Part shown: piece by piece, positions 11,946 to 22,993 of the stretch
How the letters are laid out: the number at the start of each line of letters is the position of its first letter
How positions within the stretch are numbered: the stretch's first letter is position 1
DNA from: Aculops lycopersici
Lineage: Eukaryota > Arthropoda > Arachnida > Trombidiformes > Eriophyidae
Length of the DNA: 64,000 nucleotides
Assembly: GCA_015350385.1 (NCBI GenBank)
Contig: WNKI01000001.1
Coordinates: forward strand, 4,644,451-4,708,450
Direction of reading: 5' to 3'
Notes under the pieces: generated by a model
Told to the model about the DNA's origin: nothing
Seen by the model: only the letters and a program-made list of their open reading frames with translations
Databases searched by the model: none
Made by a program: the position numbers and the translations under genes

Positions 11946-14900
11946 TTCTTTAGTTTTAGCTTGTCTCTAGCCATTACAGTTGTTTTGCAATCAACACAAA
12001 TGGCAGCCTCAATAGACAACTAAGACGAAGATAATGAAGCTCAGACTCGAAGGCGGCCACTTTTGTTGTCGCTCATGGTGTCGTCGGAGTCGCCTTTTTG
12101 CTGTTGCTGTTTGTTGTTTTTGTTGTTGTTTCTGTTTATCATCACTTATTATTGCTGCAGATGGAACATCTTTTAACTCGAGTTAATTTGTAACCCGTTT
12201 AGCTTGATCGCCAATCGAAGGCTTAAAGCAGCCAACAATCTAATCGCTTTTGGTTGCTAATTCAGCTCTTTTTCTTCGCCGAGAGCTGCGAGTTGCGACT
12301 TTATAAGCGAGAAAGAGAGATTGTTTCAGTTGTTGCGCGATCAAAGTGGATTCCAAATAGATGATTAACTTCGCTCGTTAGAATGAGCTTCAAGACAATA
12401 CAAATAATGGAAAAACATATGCCAAATTAAATCCAAAAGAAATTAACCGGCGGCACACCAAATCCTACGGTTCAACGCACCCCTCTCGCTGGGCGCCTCT
12501 TAATGAGCGATAAATTTGCGCCACAGATGAATCGGCGAGCTCGCGGTGGTTGTTGTTGTTGCTGCTGCTGATATCGTTACGCTTATGGCGTGCGAAAGGA
12601 AAGTGAAATATTGCATCCAACGACATGGAGGCCGAACTTGCCCGAGAAGTGACAAGGAGAAATGACGCAACACGCCCACTTGCTGCAGATAACGTCGGCC
12701 ATAAACTGGCGCCTAGAACTAGATAGCTGGCCAGTTGAGTCGCTAGATGCCACCTGCTCCAGCGACTATAACGACGGAATGGCCTTTGCGTGGTTATAAC
12801 TTAGCAATCTGCCGGCCTTATATTTGCGTGCATTTGGAGCATGAGGGAGAGAGAATGTGTGTTGGAGTTTGTCTTTTTGTTTGTCTATGCAGAATACTGA
12901 TACCACGATGATGATGACGACGACGACGACGGCGACGAAATGAGCCTTTTTTGCCCCACTGGCAGTGGACTTGCCATTCGCCTTCGTCGCCGGCGCCACC
13001 GCCACTCAAAGGATCGGGATGATTAATCGCGTTAACCCAAATTTAGCCGACTTCAACGCGATTGCACTTATCTAAGCAAACTAAACGAATCACGAGCAAC
13101 CACCACAAACACTACTACTAGTTTTCCCAACGTAAAAATACCAGTCGCCACGACGAGAGAAGCAAAAAACCTTGGCCCGTTTCCAGCGATGAGCGAGCGA
13201 GTACCTAGTAGTTTTCTTGGAACTTGACTTGCAACTCTTTGTTGTCCGCCATTCGAGTGAGCGTGTGGAGGGACCAGCGACGAGCGAGAGAGAAGCCAGA
13301 TAGCGACTTGCACTTCCGGCGGACGTGCGGTGGGACAGCATGACAATGTACAGGTGGTTCGTATTGCTACGCTCACGTCTCCCGAGGGATTTTATGAAGT
13401 ATAAAGAGTAAACCTTAAAGAATGTGATCAAACTTACCGCTACTTAAAAAAAGTATCAATGATAATGAGATCAGCGAGGCGAAATATATGATCTGACTTC
13501 TCTGTGGCTCTCGCCTTTCGGTTTCAGGTAACCTCTTGTGGTTTGTGGCCGTGTAAAGTTTACATCGTTTAAGTTTTCTATTGCTATCACGTTCAATACT
13601 AATCTTGTGCCTCTCTGTCGTTCGATGTGCAAAATATTGCTGCTTGATTTCTGAAGGTATATCTTTTAGTTGCGTCATCTTTTCTTCTCGCCTACTAATT
13701 AACCAATAAACAATAACCAATCTAATTCTATTTGATTCGATCTAATTGTCGTGAGGTGGTTTTTCTTAAATCAGAACAAACACTCTACTTGCTTTCTAGT
13801 GTCATATTTTCACTTGTAACTCAACTACAACTTGTTACTTGATCATTGGTCATAATCTTTTGGTGATTTGGACTTGGGAACTAGGCGCTTGTTTTTCCAA
13901 CTTGGGCTTGTTGTTGTTGTTACTTGTTGTGGAACCAACGTAGATCCAACAAGTGGTTTGTTTAGTCATCCCTAATCCTCTGGTACAATATCAATTTCGT
14001 ATCGTTGGACGAGAAGCTTGACCCAAATGAATTGAAGTCGCGCTTATGAATGAAATCAGAGGGATCCGATGGAAAGTGAGCAACTTCAATCTAATTCAAT
14101 CATCAGGCGCCCAATGGGCATGCGCGTGTTTACTAAGGCTTAAGCTGCTGGAGGCCACAGAGCGAGACTTTTGTGGCCTCAAGTTAGTCGCACCTCCCTG
14201 TGAGGTGAATGGAAAATCGAGGCTCCTGTTCAACGAGCGATTTGGCAGAGTTAGTTTGTATAAAAATTCGCTTGGCGCCGCTAGTGCGTCGCGCCTGTTT
14301 TTTGAAATGGCCGTGGGGAGGCGCGGCGCAAGCGCATTGATCGGCCAATTCTTCCGGTGGCTTCGCCTATTTTCCCATTGGATAGTGCAAGTTTTCTCTT
14401 CTCCTCTCACAAGCAACGAAAATAGAGATGGAGTTTTCCCTCCACTTCTTCACTTCATTCTACGCGCCGAATCTCGCGCTTGCACGTTACGGGGTGCAAT
14501 ACGCGTCGGTTGTTCGGGTTCGCTCGGTGTCTGATTCTTTGAAAAGGCGGAACTTGTTCGTTCCATGAAACTGGACGCAAAAACTACCCGCCAGGAGAGT
14601 GAAAACGAAATAGGCGTTGCTCATTGCACCGAACTCCGTGCGAAGATAAGGAGAGCGCTTGCACACGGAAAGGGGGGTGGCAGAGTTCGGCAAGTTCGAT
14701 CTATTAGAAGTTTCACATTGAACATAGGGGGAGGCAGAGAGACAGCGACAGCCAATGTGGCGCGTCGCGCCAAGCAGAAGCACACACAAGCTGGCGCTGC
14801 TGTTGCTGCTGATCTTGCGGCAGCGAATCATGAAAGTCTGTCCGCAGCGGCGCAGCAACGAAAACGGAGTGCTGGCAACAGCGAGCGAGTGAGCGAGGCC

Positions 14901-15443
14901 AACGGCGGTGGCGGCCGCCACCGCCGCCGCAGTGACTTCCAATGAGATGACTGGTGCGACTCGCAACGGGCAATGCGAGTGGAGCCAGCGCATTTGCCAC
15001 TGCTGCTGTTGCTGCTGCCTATCTGCTTGCTCCCTTCAATCGCTGTGCCTAACAGGCTGGCCCATTGGCGGCTGCTGAGGCGGCGACGAGTGGCTAGCGA
15101 ATGGGAAAAGTCGGGTGACGAACAAAGAGCAGCGCACTCTGTATGGAATAGTAGACAACACCATCATCAAAATATAATCTACCCAACTGATCATATATTC
15201 TCCTCCTCTCCTATCGCAAAAAGCTACTTCACCTGTATTATTATTATTATCATTAACATTTAAGGAACTTTTAAAACTCTATTTCTCCCCTTCACCCGGC
15301 TGCTAAGGAGCCGCTAGCCGAAGAAGTTGGAGCAGTTGTCTCGTTGCTATACTCGTCGAACTGCTACAATTATTATTAGAATATAAATCATATAACTATA
15401 TAATAATATAAACATATACCATCAAATCAAATCATAAATATAA

Positions 15444-15509
15444 ATGAATAATGGAGCAGCAGCAGCAGCAACAACAACAACAACAAGACCCCAGCGGCCA
15501 ACATATTAA
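15444..15509 (+). other. upstream ORF overlapping the CTCF start
   Basis: An ATG at 15444, seven bases before the CTCF ATG and in another frame, opens a 21-codon frame ending at TAA 15507-15509. It reads the CAG/CAA tract as Ala then Thr codons. It could lower initiation at the main ATG by leaky scanning. Translation is not shown. Confidence 0.5.
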
Positions 15510-17430
15510 CTTAATACCCTATGATCCCTCTAGTCATGGTCTCGTGGCAGGCGGCGACCATCAAATGCTTGTATATGAAGTTGTCACCATGTCCGAGGGT
15601 CAGCAAGTTCCAGAAGGAGCCCAAGCGGCTACTTTAATCCAAAATCAGGATGGCGAGCTGACAGCAACGTTACATCATCAAGCTCCCGTAACTCGAAGTA
15701 GCGGACGGCATGCAAAACAACAACAACATCAACAGCAACAACAACAACAACCTGACAACAATAAACGCGATAGTGTCTATGATTTCCCTGAACCTTCGCG
15801 AGCTGATCAAGATGGCGAAGATTGTGATGAGGACGATGAAGATGAAGAGGAGAACGAGGAGGAGGAGGAGGATGAAGACGAGGAGGGTGATGATGAAGAC
15901 GAGGATGACGACGATGAGTCTATGGAAAATGCTGCTTTAATTAGTAATGCCAATCAAATGAATAATAATAATAATAACTCAGCTAAGAACAACAATGCCA
16001 ACCACCATTCGACTGCTAGCCAATCGAAGGCCTCTGCAAGCCAGGGAAACCAGTCGACAGCCAAGAGAAGTAAGAGGTCCAAGAATGGATCTGGACATCA
16101 TGTTTGCAACTATTGTAATTATACAACTCACAAGAAGTACCTTCTATCGCGTCATATGAAATCACACTCCGAGGAACGGCCCCATAGGTGTGGTATTTGT
16201 GAGCGCGGATTTAAGACTGCAGCCTCTCTACAAAACCATGTCAATACTCATTCAGGCGTTCGGCCACATCCCTGCAAAGTCTGTGATGCACAATTTACCA
16301 CCTCCGGAGAGTTGGTTCGTCATGTTAGGTATAAGCATACACATGAAAAGCCACATAAATGCCCCGAATGCGACTACGCTAGCGTTGAGCTATCTAAATT
16401 GAAGAGACATATGCGCTGTCATACTGGTGAACGACCCTACCAATGTCAACATTGCACCTATGCAAGCCCAGACACTTACAAGTTGAAGAGACACTTGCGC
16501 ATACATACTGGCGAGAAACCATACGAATGCAACGTTTGTCATGCCAGATTTACCCAAAGCAATTCGTTGAAAGCCCATAAGCTCATTCATTCAGGCAACA
16601 AGCCAATCTATAGGTGCGACAAGTGTCCGGCAACTTGTGGTCGTAAAACAGATCTTCGAATACATGTACAAAAGTTACATACAGCAGACAAGCCACTCAC
16701 CTGCAAGAGGTGCGATAAAACCTACCCGGATCGCTATCAGTATAAGCTGCATCTCAAGACACATGAAGGCGAGAAATGCTTCAAGTGCGAACTTTGCTCC
16801 TATTCCTCAGTATCAGCTAGGCATTTAGATTCACATATGCTGATTCACACCGACCAAAAGCCATTTGCATGCAACGATTGCGATCAATCATTTAGACAAA
16901 AACAATTGCTCAAGAGGCATAGAAATCTGTACCACAATCCACAATATATAGCACCAACTCCACGTGAGAAGACACATGAATGTCATGTTTGTAACAAGGC
17001 ATTCAGGCATAAGGGAAATCTGATGCGCCATCTGAGTGCTCATGATCCAGATGCTAAGAATACTGGCAATGACAGTCGCCTCGATGAGGATGAGGATTCA
17101 AGTGCGACAATTGTGGGCGAAGAACAATCATATAATTATGAGACATCAAATCACCAACTAGTTACCTCAGGTAATGAACAGATGCTTGTCTATGAAGTGG
17201 TATCTACGCCTAACGCAGGTCAAGAGGCTAGTGGAGGTGCCAGCTCGGCAGCAGCGCAGCAGGCATCAGCAACTCCGGCCAATCTACCACCATCAGAACA
17301 GTTCGAGGCCCAGGATAAGGGAAGATTAAAGGAAGAGAAACAGAGGGATGTCAGCGAGTGTTTTGGTTTTAAAGATGACGACGAGGAGGATGAGGCAATA
17401 TTATCGATGCCTTCCAATGCACTTAACTGA
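15451..17430 (+). CDS. CTCF: CTCF, 11-zinc-finger insulator protein
   Basis: A DNA-binding architectural protein that marks chromatin boundaries and stops cohesin extrusion in animals. It is 659 residues in a single exon. Residues about 218-531 hold eleven C2H2-type fingers whose linkers and helices follow CTCF closely, for example the third finger SGELVRHVRYKHTHEKPHKC, the fourth DYASVELSKLKRHMRCHTGE and the sixth CHARFTQS. The N terminus has polyQ tracts, a Tyr-Asp-Phe motif (residues 110-112, in SVYDFPEP) like the cohesin-binding YDF of vertebrate CTCF, and a long Glu/Asp stretch. An octapeptide QMLVYEVV occurs at residues 38-45 and again at 577-584 beyond the fingers. The CDS starts at the ATG at 15451, and a poly(A) signal follows at 17529. 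Orthology is highly confident, the cohesin interaction is inference. Confidence 0.95.
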   Translation: MEQQQQQQQQQQDPSGQHINLIPYDPSSHGLVAGGDHQMLVYEVVTMSEGQQVPEGAQAATLIQNQDGELTATLHHQAPVTRSSGRHAKQQQHQQQQQQQPDNNKRDSVYDFPEPSRADQDGEDCDEDDEDEEENEEEEEDEDEEGDDEDEDDDDESMENAALISNANQMNNNNNNSAKNNNANHHSTASQSKASASQGNQSTAKRSKRSKNGSGHHVCNYCNYTTHKKYLLSRHMKSHSEERPHRCGICERGFKTAASLQNHVNTHSGVRPHPCKVCDAQFTTSGELVRHVRYKHTHEKPHKCPECDYASVELSKLKRHMRCHTGERPYQCQHCTYASPDTYKLKRHLRIHTGEKPYECNVCHARFTQSNSLKAHKLIHSGNKPIYRCDKCPATCGRKTDLRIHVQKLHTADKPLTCKRCDKTYPDRYQYKLHLKTHEGEKCFKCELCSYSSVSARHLDSHMLIHTDQKPFACNDCDQSFRQKQLLKRHRNLYHNPQYIAPTPREKTHECHVCNKAFRHKGNLMRHLSAHDPDAKNTGNDSRLDEDEDSSATIVGEEQSYNYETSNHQLVTSGNEQMLVYEVVSTPNAGQEASGGASSAAAQQASATPANLPPSEQFEAQDKGRLKEEKQRDVSECFGFKDDDEEDEAILSMPSNALN

Positions 17431-18474
17431 AATTGAAATGTATTCAGGATCAAGATTGATGCAGGTGAGATGTGACCTATGATGAGGACGAAGTTAGGCA
17501 TGAAATTTAATTGACTTAAATAACCAACAATAAAACCAGATCTCTGACCATGGGCGATGACGACTTCTTCCTATTATTTGGATGACATATCACTGATTCG
17601 ATTGTGTTTGTTTATATCCATGTCGCAATTTGTCTCGCTCTATGCTCCCGTGCATTTGCGTCTTTAATGCGTTTTTATGCTACGTTCTGCAGTCTTGTGG
17701 TTGGGTTTCACTCTTGTTTCGTTAACCTGTTGAGGGGAGTTGCAGAAATTAATTGGGAAAATTGGTACTGAATCGAATATTGGTTTAAAAGGATGTAAAG
17801 CAAGTGGATATAACACAAGAAAACTCTGTCGGTGTTCTCGATAAGCCTCCTGTTATACTGTAACTAATTAGTTGGCTTACTTAGACTGATTCTCACTCTC
17901 GTTCATTTATATTGCATCGGACTTCAACTCTACTTCCTACACACCAACCGAATGGGCGTGTTAGCGACCGTCGTACCGTAGCCGTCGCAGCAAAGTTTCA
18001 GCCATCGCAGGCAACCCATGCAAGCGCCTCACCGGCGTCTTGGCGCATTGGAACCGCCGTACTAATTGCAACACCTGCCTCGCTTGCATCAAGTGATTAG
18101 TTCAGTGACGTAATGATCCCACCTGATGATTATCGAAGTCCGTCAAGTGTCTCCGGCTAGTCGATCTAAATAGCCGCTCAGACAGTAAACTTCAACGAGC
18201 GTAAAGCAAAATAAACACAACTTGCGCTTCACACTCTCTGTATGCATCCTAGGCGGCCCCAACAACACACATTGGATGCGCCGCTCATAACACACAAGTT
18301 GGAAGTTGTCGAAGTTTCAGTGTTTTAGTGGCCGCATGCCTGAGAAATTATTAACATCAAAATAGAAAACATTGTCGATTGATGTCTCTATTGTTTATCC
18401 ATTTATATTCATTAAAATCATAACCCAGTAGGTTTGGCTGAATTTTAAGTAGCCAACACAATTCTTAAAGGCGA
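17431..18474. other. CTCF-Rictor intergenic region
   Basis: About 1 kb between two same-strand genes. It holds the CTCF 3' UTR with its poly(A) signal, and presumably the Rictor promoter. I see no TATA box or coding sequence. Confidence 0.55.
17529..17534 (+). terminator. poly(A) signal of CTCF
   Basis: AATAAA about 100 bp past the CTCF stop codon. Confidence 0.65.
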
Positions 18475-21400
18475 ATGTGCGACATATTGAAGCGTCTGGC
18501 TTCGCCTGGTTTGTCAAAGCAACAATATTTATACAGCTTAAATGAGTTTAGCCGACATCTTCAGAGTCTCAGTAGAGACCACCAGCGAGATGGATCGGAC
18601 ATGGATGACATCTTCTCTAGGTGAGTACTATAGATAGATATAATCAGAAGAGACCCAGAGACTGCGTGATCCACATCAAATTAAAACTGACCTCAATAAA
18701 TCTTCAACCAACCAAAATTACAATACGATATAATTCACAGCCTCAAGGCATCACTCTTCCATGATGCTGCCGAGGTTAGGGCGGCGGCTCTACGTGCAAT
18801 CAGGTACATGCTCAAAGATGAAAGAACCGTCGAGTCACTATTGAGAGTCAACTTGCCCATTTTTATCGTGCGATCCCTTGATATTAGTTTAGAAAATCGC
18901 ACCGAAAGAATTCAAGCACTACGTCTAGTCCGAAAATTTCTATCCATATCGCCACATTTGTTTCCATCAGCATTTACGCGCTCGTTGATTGCCATTGCTC
19001 AGGAGGGTCAATCGGAACATGACAACCTAACGAGAGCTTGTTGGGCTTTGTTAGCTGAGCTTTCAATTATGAGCCCCATTTCATCAACAAAAGATACACA
19101 AAATTGCGCATTCAACGCTATTATGGATGCCGCTCTAGCTGGCAATCAACCACATGGGATGTGCGAAAGTTTAATCTCAACACTCTTATACATGTTGAAT
19201 TGGCCTAGATATAGATGTCTCATCCGTGGCGATTTAGATTTGCACATTTTCGTTGCACCATTCACTGATTCCAATTACACGGCACCCATCTCAAAGGATC
19301 AAAGGCAGAGGATAAATCAGACAGCGAAGTTCGATACAGACCCTTATGATTCAAGAGAGAACAAATTTACTGCAGCCAAGATAACACTGATCTCAATATT
19401 ACGCTCATGGCAAGGATTGATATACCTTTGTGAACCTCAGTCAAGCGAATGCAATCTAGTATCAAACAGTTGTTTAAAATCACTTATTAACATGTTATAT
19501 TTGCCTTATAATCAGGTTAGAAGGCGATTGATAGATCTTATATTCGAGCTCTTATATCTGCCCCTACCAGACTCTCTACCTGACTTTGAGACTGGATTGA
19601 AATTTTTAGAGAAACATCAATTATCTAAGGATAGCTGGAAGATACATGATGCATTTGTTGTTGATGAAGCAAAGGCTATATTACCACCATTGCGGAGTAG
19701 ACCTAGACTAAACTTGGTCAGTGATTATATCGGATTGTTACTGGTGGCATTATTCCATTGTAATGTTGTTGATGCCTTAAGCGAAGTGATTATAACACCC
19801 TCGAATCAGGAAAACTCAATCAGGGCAACAATATTATTATATCAATTACTATCTTTGTCATACCAATACTTGCCAACTGATTCGTTTAGTCAGTATTTGA
19901 CCCTGTCTACGTTGATATCCCACGCAACCTCTAAGGTTGATGATAGCCGGGATCTAGCGAATGCAGCGCTCATTAATTTAGGCCGAGTTCATCCTCTAAA
20001 AAAGACATCCAGCCACACTTCAACTAGGTGTTCAATGTTCCTTGCTCAGATATTGGAATTCTGTTCGCCTCATATGCTTAATGCCGATGGAAGTGTCTTG
20101 GTTTCACCGTCAAGTATCTCTAGCGGCTCTTCCATTAATGAGATGTCAAATGCGCTTACTGTTACTAGCATTTCAACACTGTCAAGCTTTCAATCGAATC
20201 ATACATCGAACACAAATCACTCGTCATCATCGTCAACCTCCACTTTGGTCAACATTAAATCCTCTAGATCACCCTCAATTGCATCAAGAACCGGATCCTT
20301 ATTGTCAAGATCGCCCTCAATCTCGGCGGCCTCCTCAATATTCACTCTGTTTGCATTTCCATCAGCCACCAAGTCTAGCCTCAAGTCTATAATTGAGCAG
20401 GACTGGGATCAATGGGATTGGGAACATATCAACTTTATTCTCACTCGGCCTCCAGATTCGATGAAAAAGTTGTCCAGTCCGCATTATAAATTGTTTATCA
20501 AGAGACTGGTGAACTTCTTCAAGCCATCATCCAATCAATACTCCATGATCGACATAAATCATGAGCGTTGTAGGCAATTATGTGAGACAGGCTGCAACTT
20601 GGTGGATTTTTTAATTGAGAGCACCGACCCTAAAGCAACGGAACTCTTACAAGAGCTTCTTCATGACATATCAATTTCGATGCATGACCCCGAGAGTACC
20701 AATAATAATAATAATAATTATAATAATAATATCAACAGCAACAGCAACCATAATAACACTAATAACCATTATCATCAACACCACGACCATCACCTTCATC
20801 ATAGTAACACAGGCAATATTAATCACACCCAAACAGCAACCCCAGCAACTACTCCACTTGCTCCAATATTAGCCCATCCAGAGGTGAACATTTTGAGCTC
20901 ATCAAAATTGATTACCACCATGAGTAGTACCTACTTTTTATTTATTGGCCGCTTATCTAGCTCTATGAGAGGCTTTAGAATGCTAGAGAAATCATCAATC
21001 ATGAAACTCATCAACAATCTCACCCAAACATCGATGCTAGCAACCTCACCCGCCGAAGTCTATGTTCGACTGATAATCTCATGTTTCGATTATACGAAAG
21101 AATTTAATGATTCAAGAAGACTGCTCGAAAAGTTTCTATTCCACCACCCTGAGGAGAGTGTTAGAATATACACGACAAATTTTCTACGTGTCCTATTACG
21201 GGCAAATGTTCCGGATTTCTCCTTGTGGGCTATGGAGGCGTTAGTGAGACAACTAGACAGTCAATTTAGGGTTGTGCATTATGCTGCAGCGGATATATTA
21301 GATGAAGCTTGTGATCTCGATGACAACTTGGAAGGTCTCATTAAGCTGAAGCAAGTTGTCGACACTTCCGATCAAACCAAGAATGTTTTAGATATTCTAC

Positions 21401-22776
21401 GCAATACAGGAGATGCTGGCTACCTACTAATATGTCGCTACGCCTCTTCGCCGAACGGCTTGAGATACCTCATCGAAACACCAAGAAGTACACTGACATG
21501 TCCACTAGATTCCGTGCTAAGGCCCGGAACTCCAGGAACAGGCGATAATGATAATACTGAAAATATCGCTGCCAACTTACTGAAACAATCGATTGCAGTT
21601 CGACGGGCTTCCATTATGAAGATTGAGAGTGAGTTTGATGTTGAGCTCAAGAGATGGCAGCAAATATTCAATTATCGCTATGTGAAGTTGGTTGAGGATG
21701 TACTTAATAACTCAATGACATATCACCAGAAAGGTGAGGATGGAAAATACGGTCGCCGAATAGATAGGATAAACCCGATCAATAAGAACTCTTACCTGCC
21801 ACCACATCTCTACGGCCAGCTGGCATTGCATTCTGGAGGCGTCGAGATTTTGCTGACAAGAAAGCTGATGGACCCTGTTTATGAAACATTGCGAAATCCT
21901 GCCAAAGATTTAGACCAATCAGAACTGTCGTTGCTCAAATATAAATCTGCCTTATGGATTGTTGGAAACGTTGGATCTAGCGAATCGGGCTTCCAGGCAC
22001 TAGATAATTCGAAAGGATTGATTAAGTTGATTGTGGAAGTTGCAAGAACAGCGAAGGTTCTATCACTTAGGGGCACTGCATTTTATGTCCTCGGTTTACT
22101 CGGTTCAACGGAGGAGGGCGCTGAGGAGTTAAAGGAACATGGTTGGATTGTTCAGGCCAACAGTATGATTGCTTTGCCGCTTGATTTAGATCTCATATTG
22201 AAGAAGCCCCAGGACGATAGTTACTCTAATGTATATGAAAGTAGCAGTCAATCAACCAACTCCGCTACCTGTAATCATGGTGACCACGATAATAATGGCG
22301 ACAAAAAGCAGCCTCAGGATGCATCACCAATCCATTCATCGCCTTCACTTAGTGGCTTCTCAGGTTCATTACATCCAGCTTTGAGAGAGAAGTACTCGGC
22401 GCATCAATTGGATAGAATAAGACGAGACATTTTGAAGTATGTTATCCATCTTAGCGGACCACTGGCGACGAAACAGGCTGAAGAGCGTTTATTGGATATG
22501 AAGCGAAAGTTTAGCTTGGTGTTCAAGTACGATCTCGATTTATACATTGAAGTTTGCAATCAGTTGGCCAAGTATAATTTCCGTCTAAACTGTCGGCGAT
22601 TTCTACAAGAGTTATTCCTGGATATCACAATCACAGCACAGGATACCAACACCACCACCATCGGTAGCGTCGTCGGCACCAACAACCTGCCGCAAATCCC
22701 CAATCACAACACCTCATCGAGCAGCGGGGGCTCAAGTAGTAATAATAATCTAACAGCACCTATGCCGCCATTATAG
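18475..22776 (+). CDS. RICTOR: Rictor, TORC2 subunit
   Basis: The scaffold that defines mTOR complex 2 and directs AKT-family phosphorylation in the cytoplasm. It has two exons, 18475-18620 and 18741-22776, with a GTGAGT donor and a CACAG acceptor that complete a Ser codon. The total is 1393 residues, and an in-frame TAA lies just before the ATG. The N-terminal armadillo/HEAT-like region matches Rictor throughout (EVRAAALRAIRY, ERIQALRLVRK, NQEN-type IRATILLYQLL, RVLLRANVPDF, DILDEACD). Residues about 1116-1190 carry the conserved LWIVGNVGSS and SLRGTAFYVLGLLG block, and the C terminus has DILKYVIHLSG...CRRFLQELF. An Asn/His-rich insert lies near residue 700. The Ser-rich linker that spans about 500 residues in human Rictor (1708 aa) is only about 90 residues here, and the Cys-rich motif within it is absent. 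An AATAAA follows at 22851. Confidence 0.93.
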
Positions 22777-22850
22777 TGTTCTCTCATATACTTTATGTGA
22801 GAGATTGTACACCTGTGGTAGTGTACCGTTTATTGTAAGCTAATGATATC

Positions 22851-22856
22851 AATAAA
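22851..22856 (+). terminator. poly(A) signal of Rictor
   Basis: AATAAA about 75 bp after the Rictor stop codon and 36 bp before the oppositely oriented signal of the next gene. Confidence 0.7.
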
Positions 22857-22891
22857 TGAAAGAGAAACAAAATCGACTTATACGTTTGTGT

Positions 22892-22897
22892 TTTATT
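22892..22897 (-). terminator. poly(A) signal of the ZC4H2-like gene
   Basis: TTTATT on the plus strand, AATAAA on the minus strand, about 97 bp beyond the minus-strand stop codon at 22994. Confidence 0.6.
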
Positions 22898-22993
22898 CTT
22901 TTCGTTTGTGCAAGATGAGCATTGTTTAGCTTTGGTGGGTGGTGTCCTATTGGTTCACGAATGTGTTTTAATCGTTTGCCCCGATCCGCTCTA

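Larger units (their letters stand above)
9828..15450. other. non-coding interval upstream of CTCF
   Basis: I cannot support a gene in these 5.6 kb. Low-complexity tracts include GTATC/GTTTC units at 9831-9860, GTTACT units near 10155 and TCATTC units at 11901-11945. The right part (about 14.3-15.4 kb) is richer in CpG and probably contains the CTCF promoter and 5' UTR. Plus-strand frames at 14046, 14565 and 14973 start with ATG but look like chance or upstream ORFs. The one at 14973 begins with a leucine run that mimics a signal peptide. The missing signal-peptide exon of the minus-strand Beat-like gene could also lie here. Confidence 0.45.

Noticed and set aside
14046..14534. 162-codon ATG frame upstream of CTCF
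   Set aside because: Lies in GC-richer promoter-like DNA with an equally long frame on the other strand, and no recognisable domain.
14973..15263. Frame starting with a leucine run that mimics a signal peptide
   Set aside because: The hydrophobic run comes from CTG repeats, the rest is low complexity, and the position fits the CTCF 5' region.
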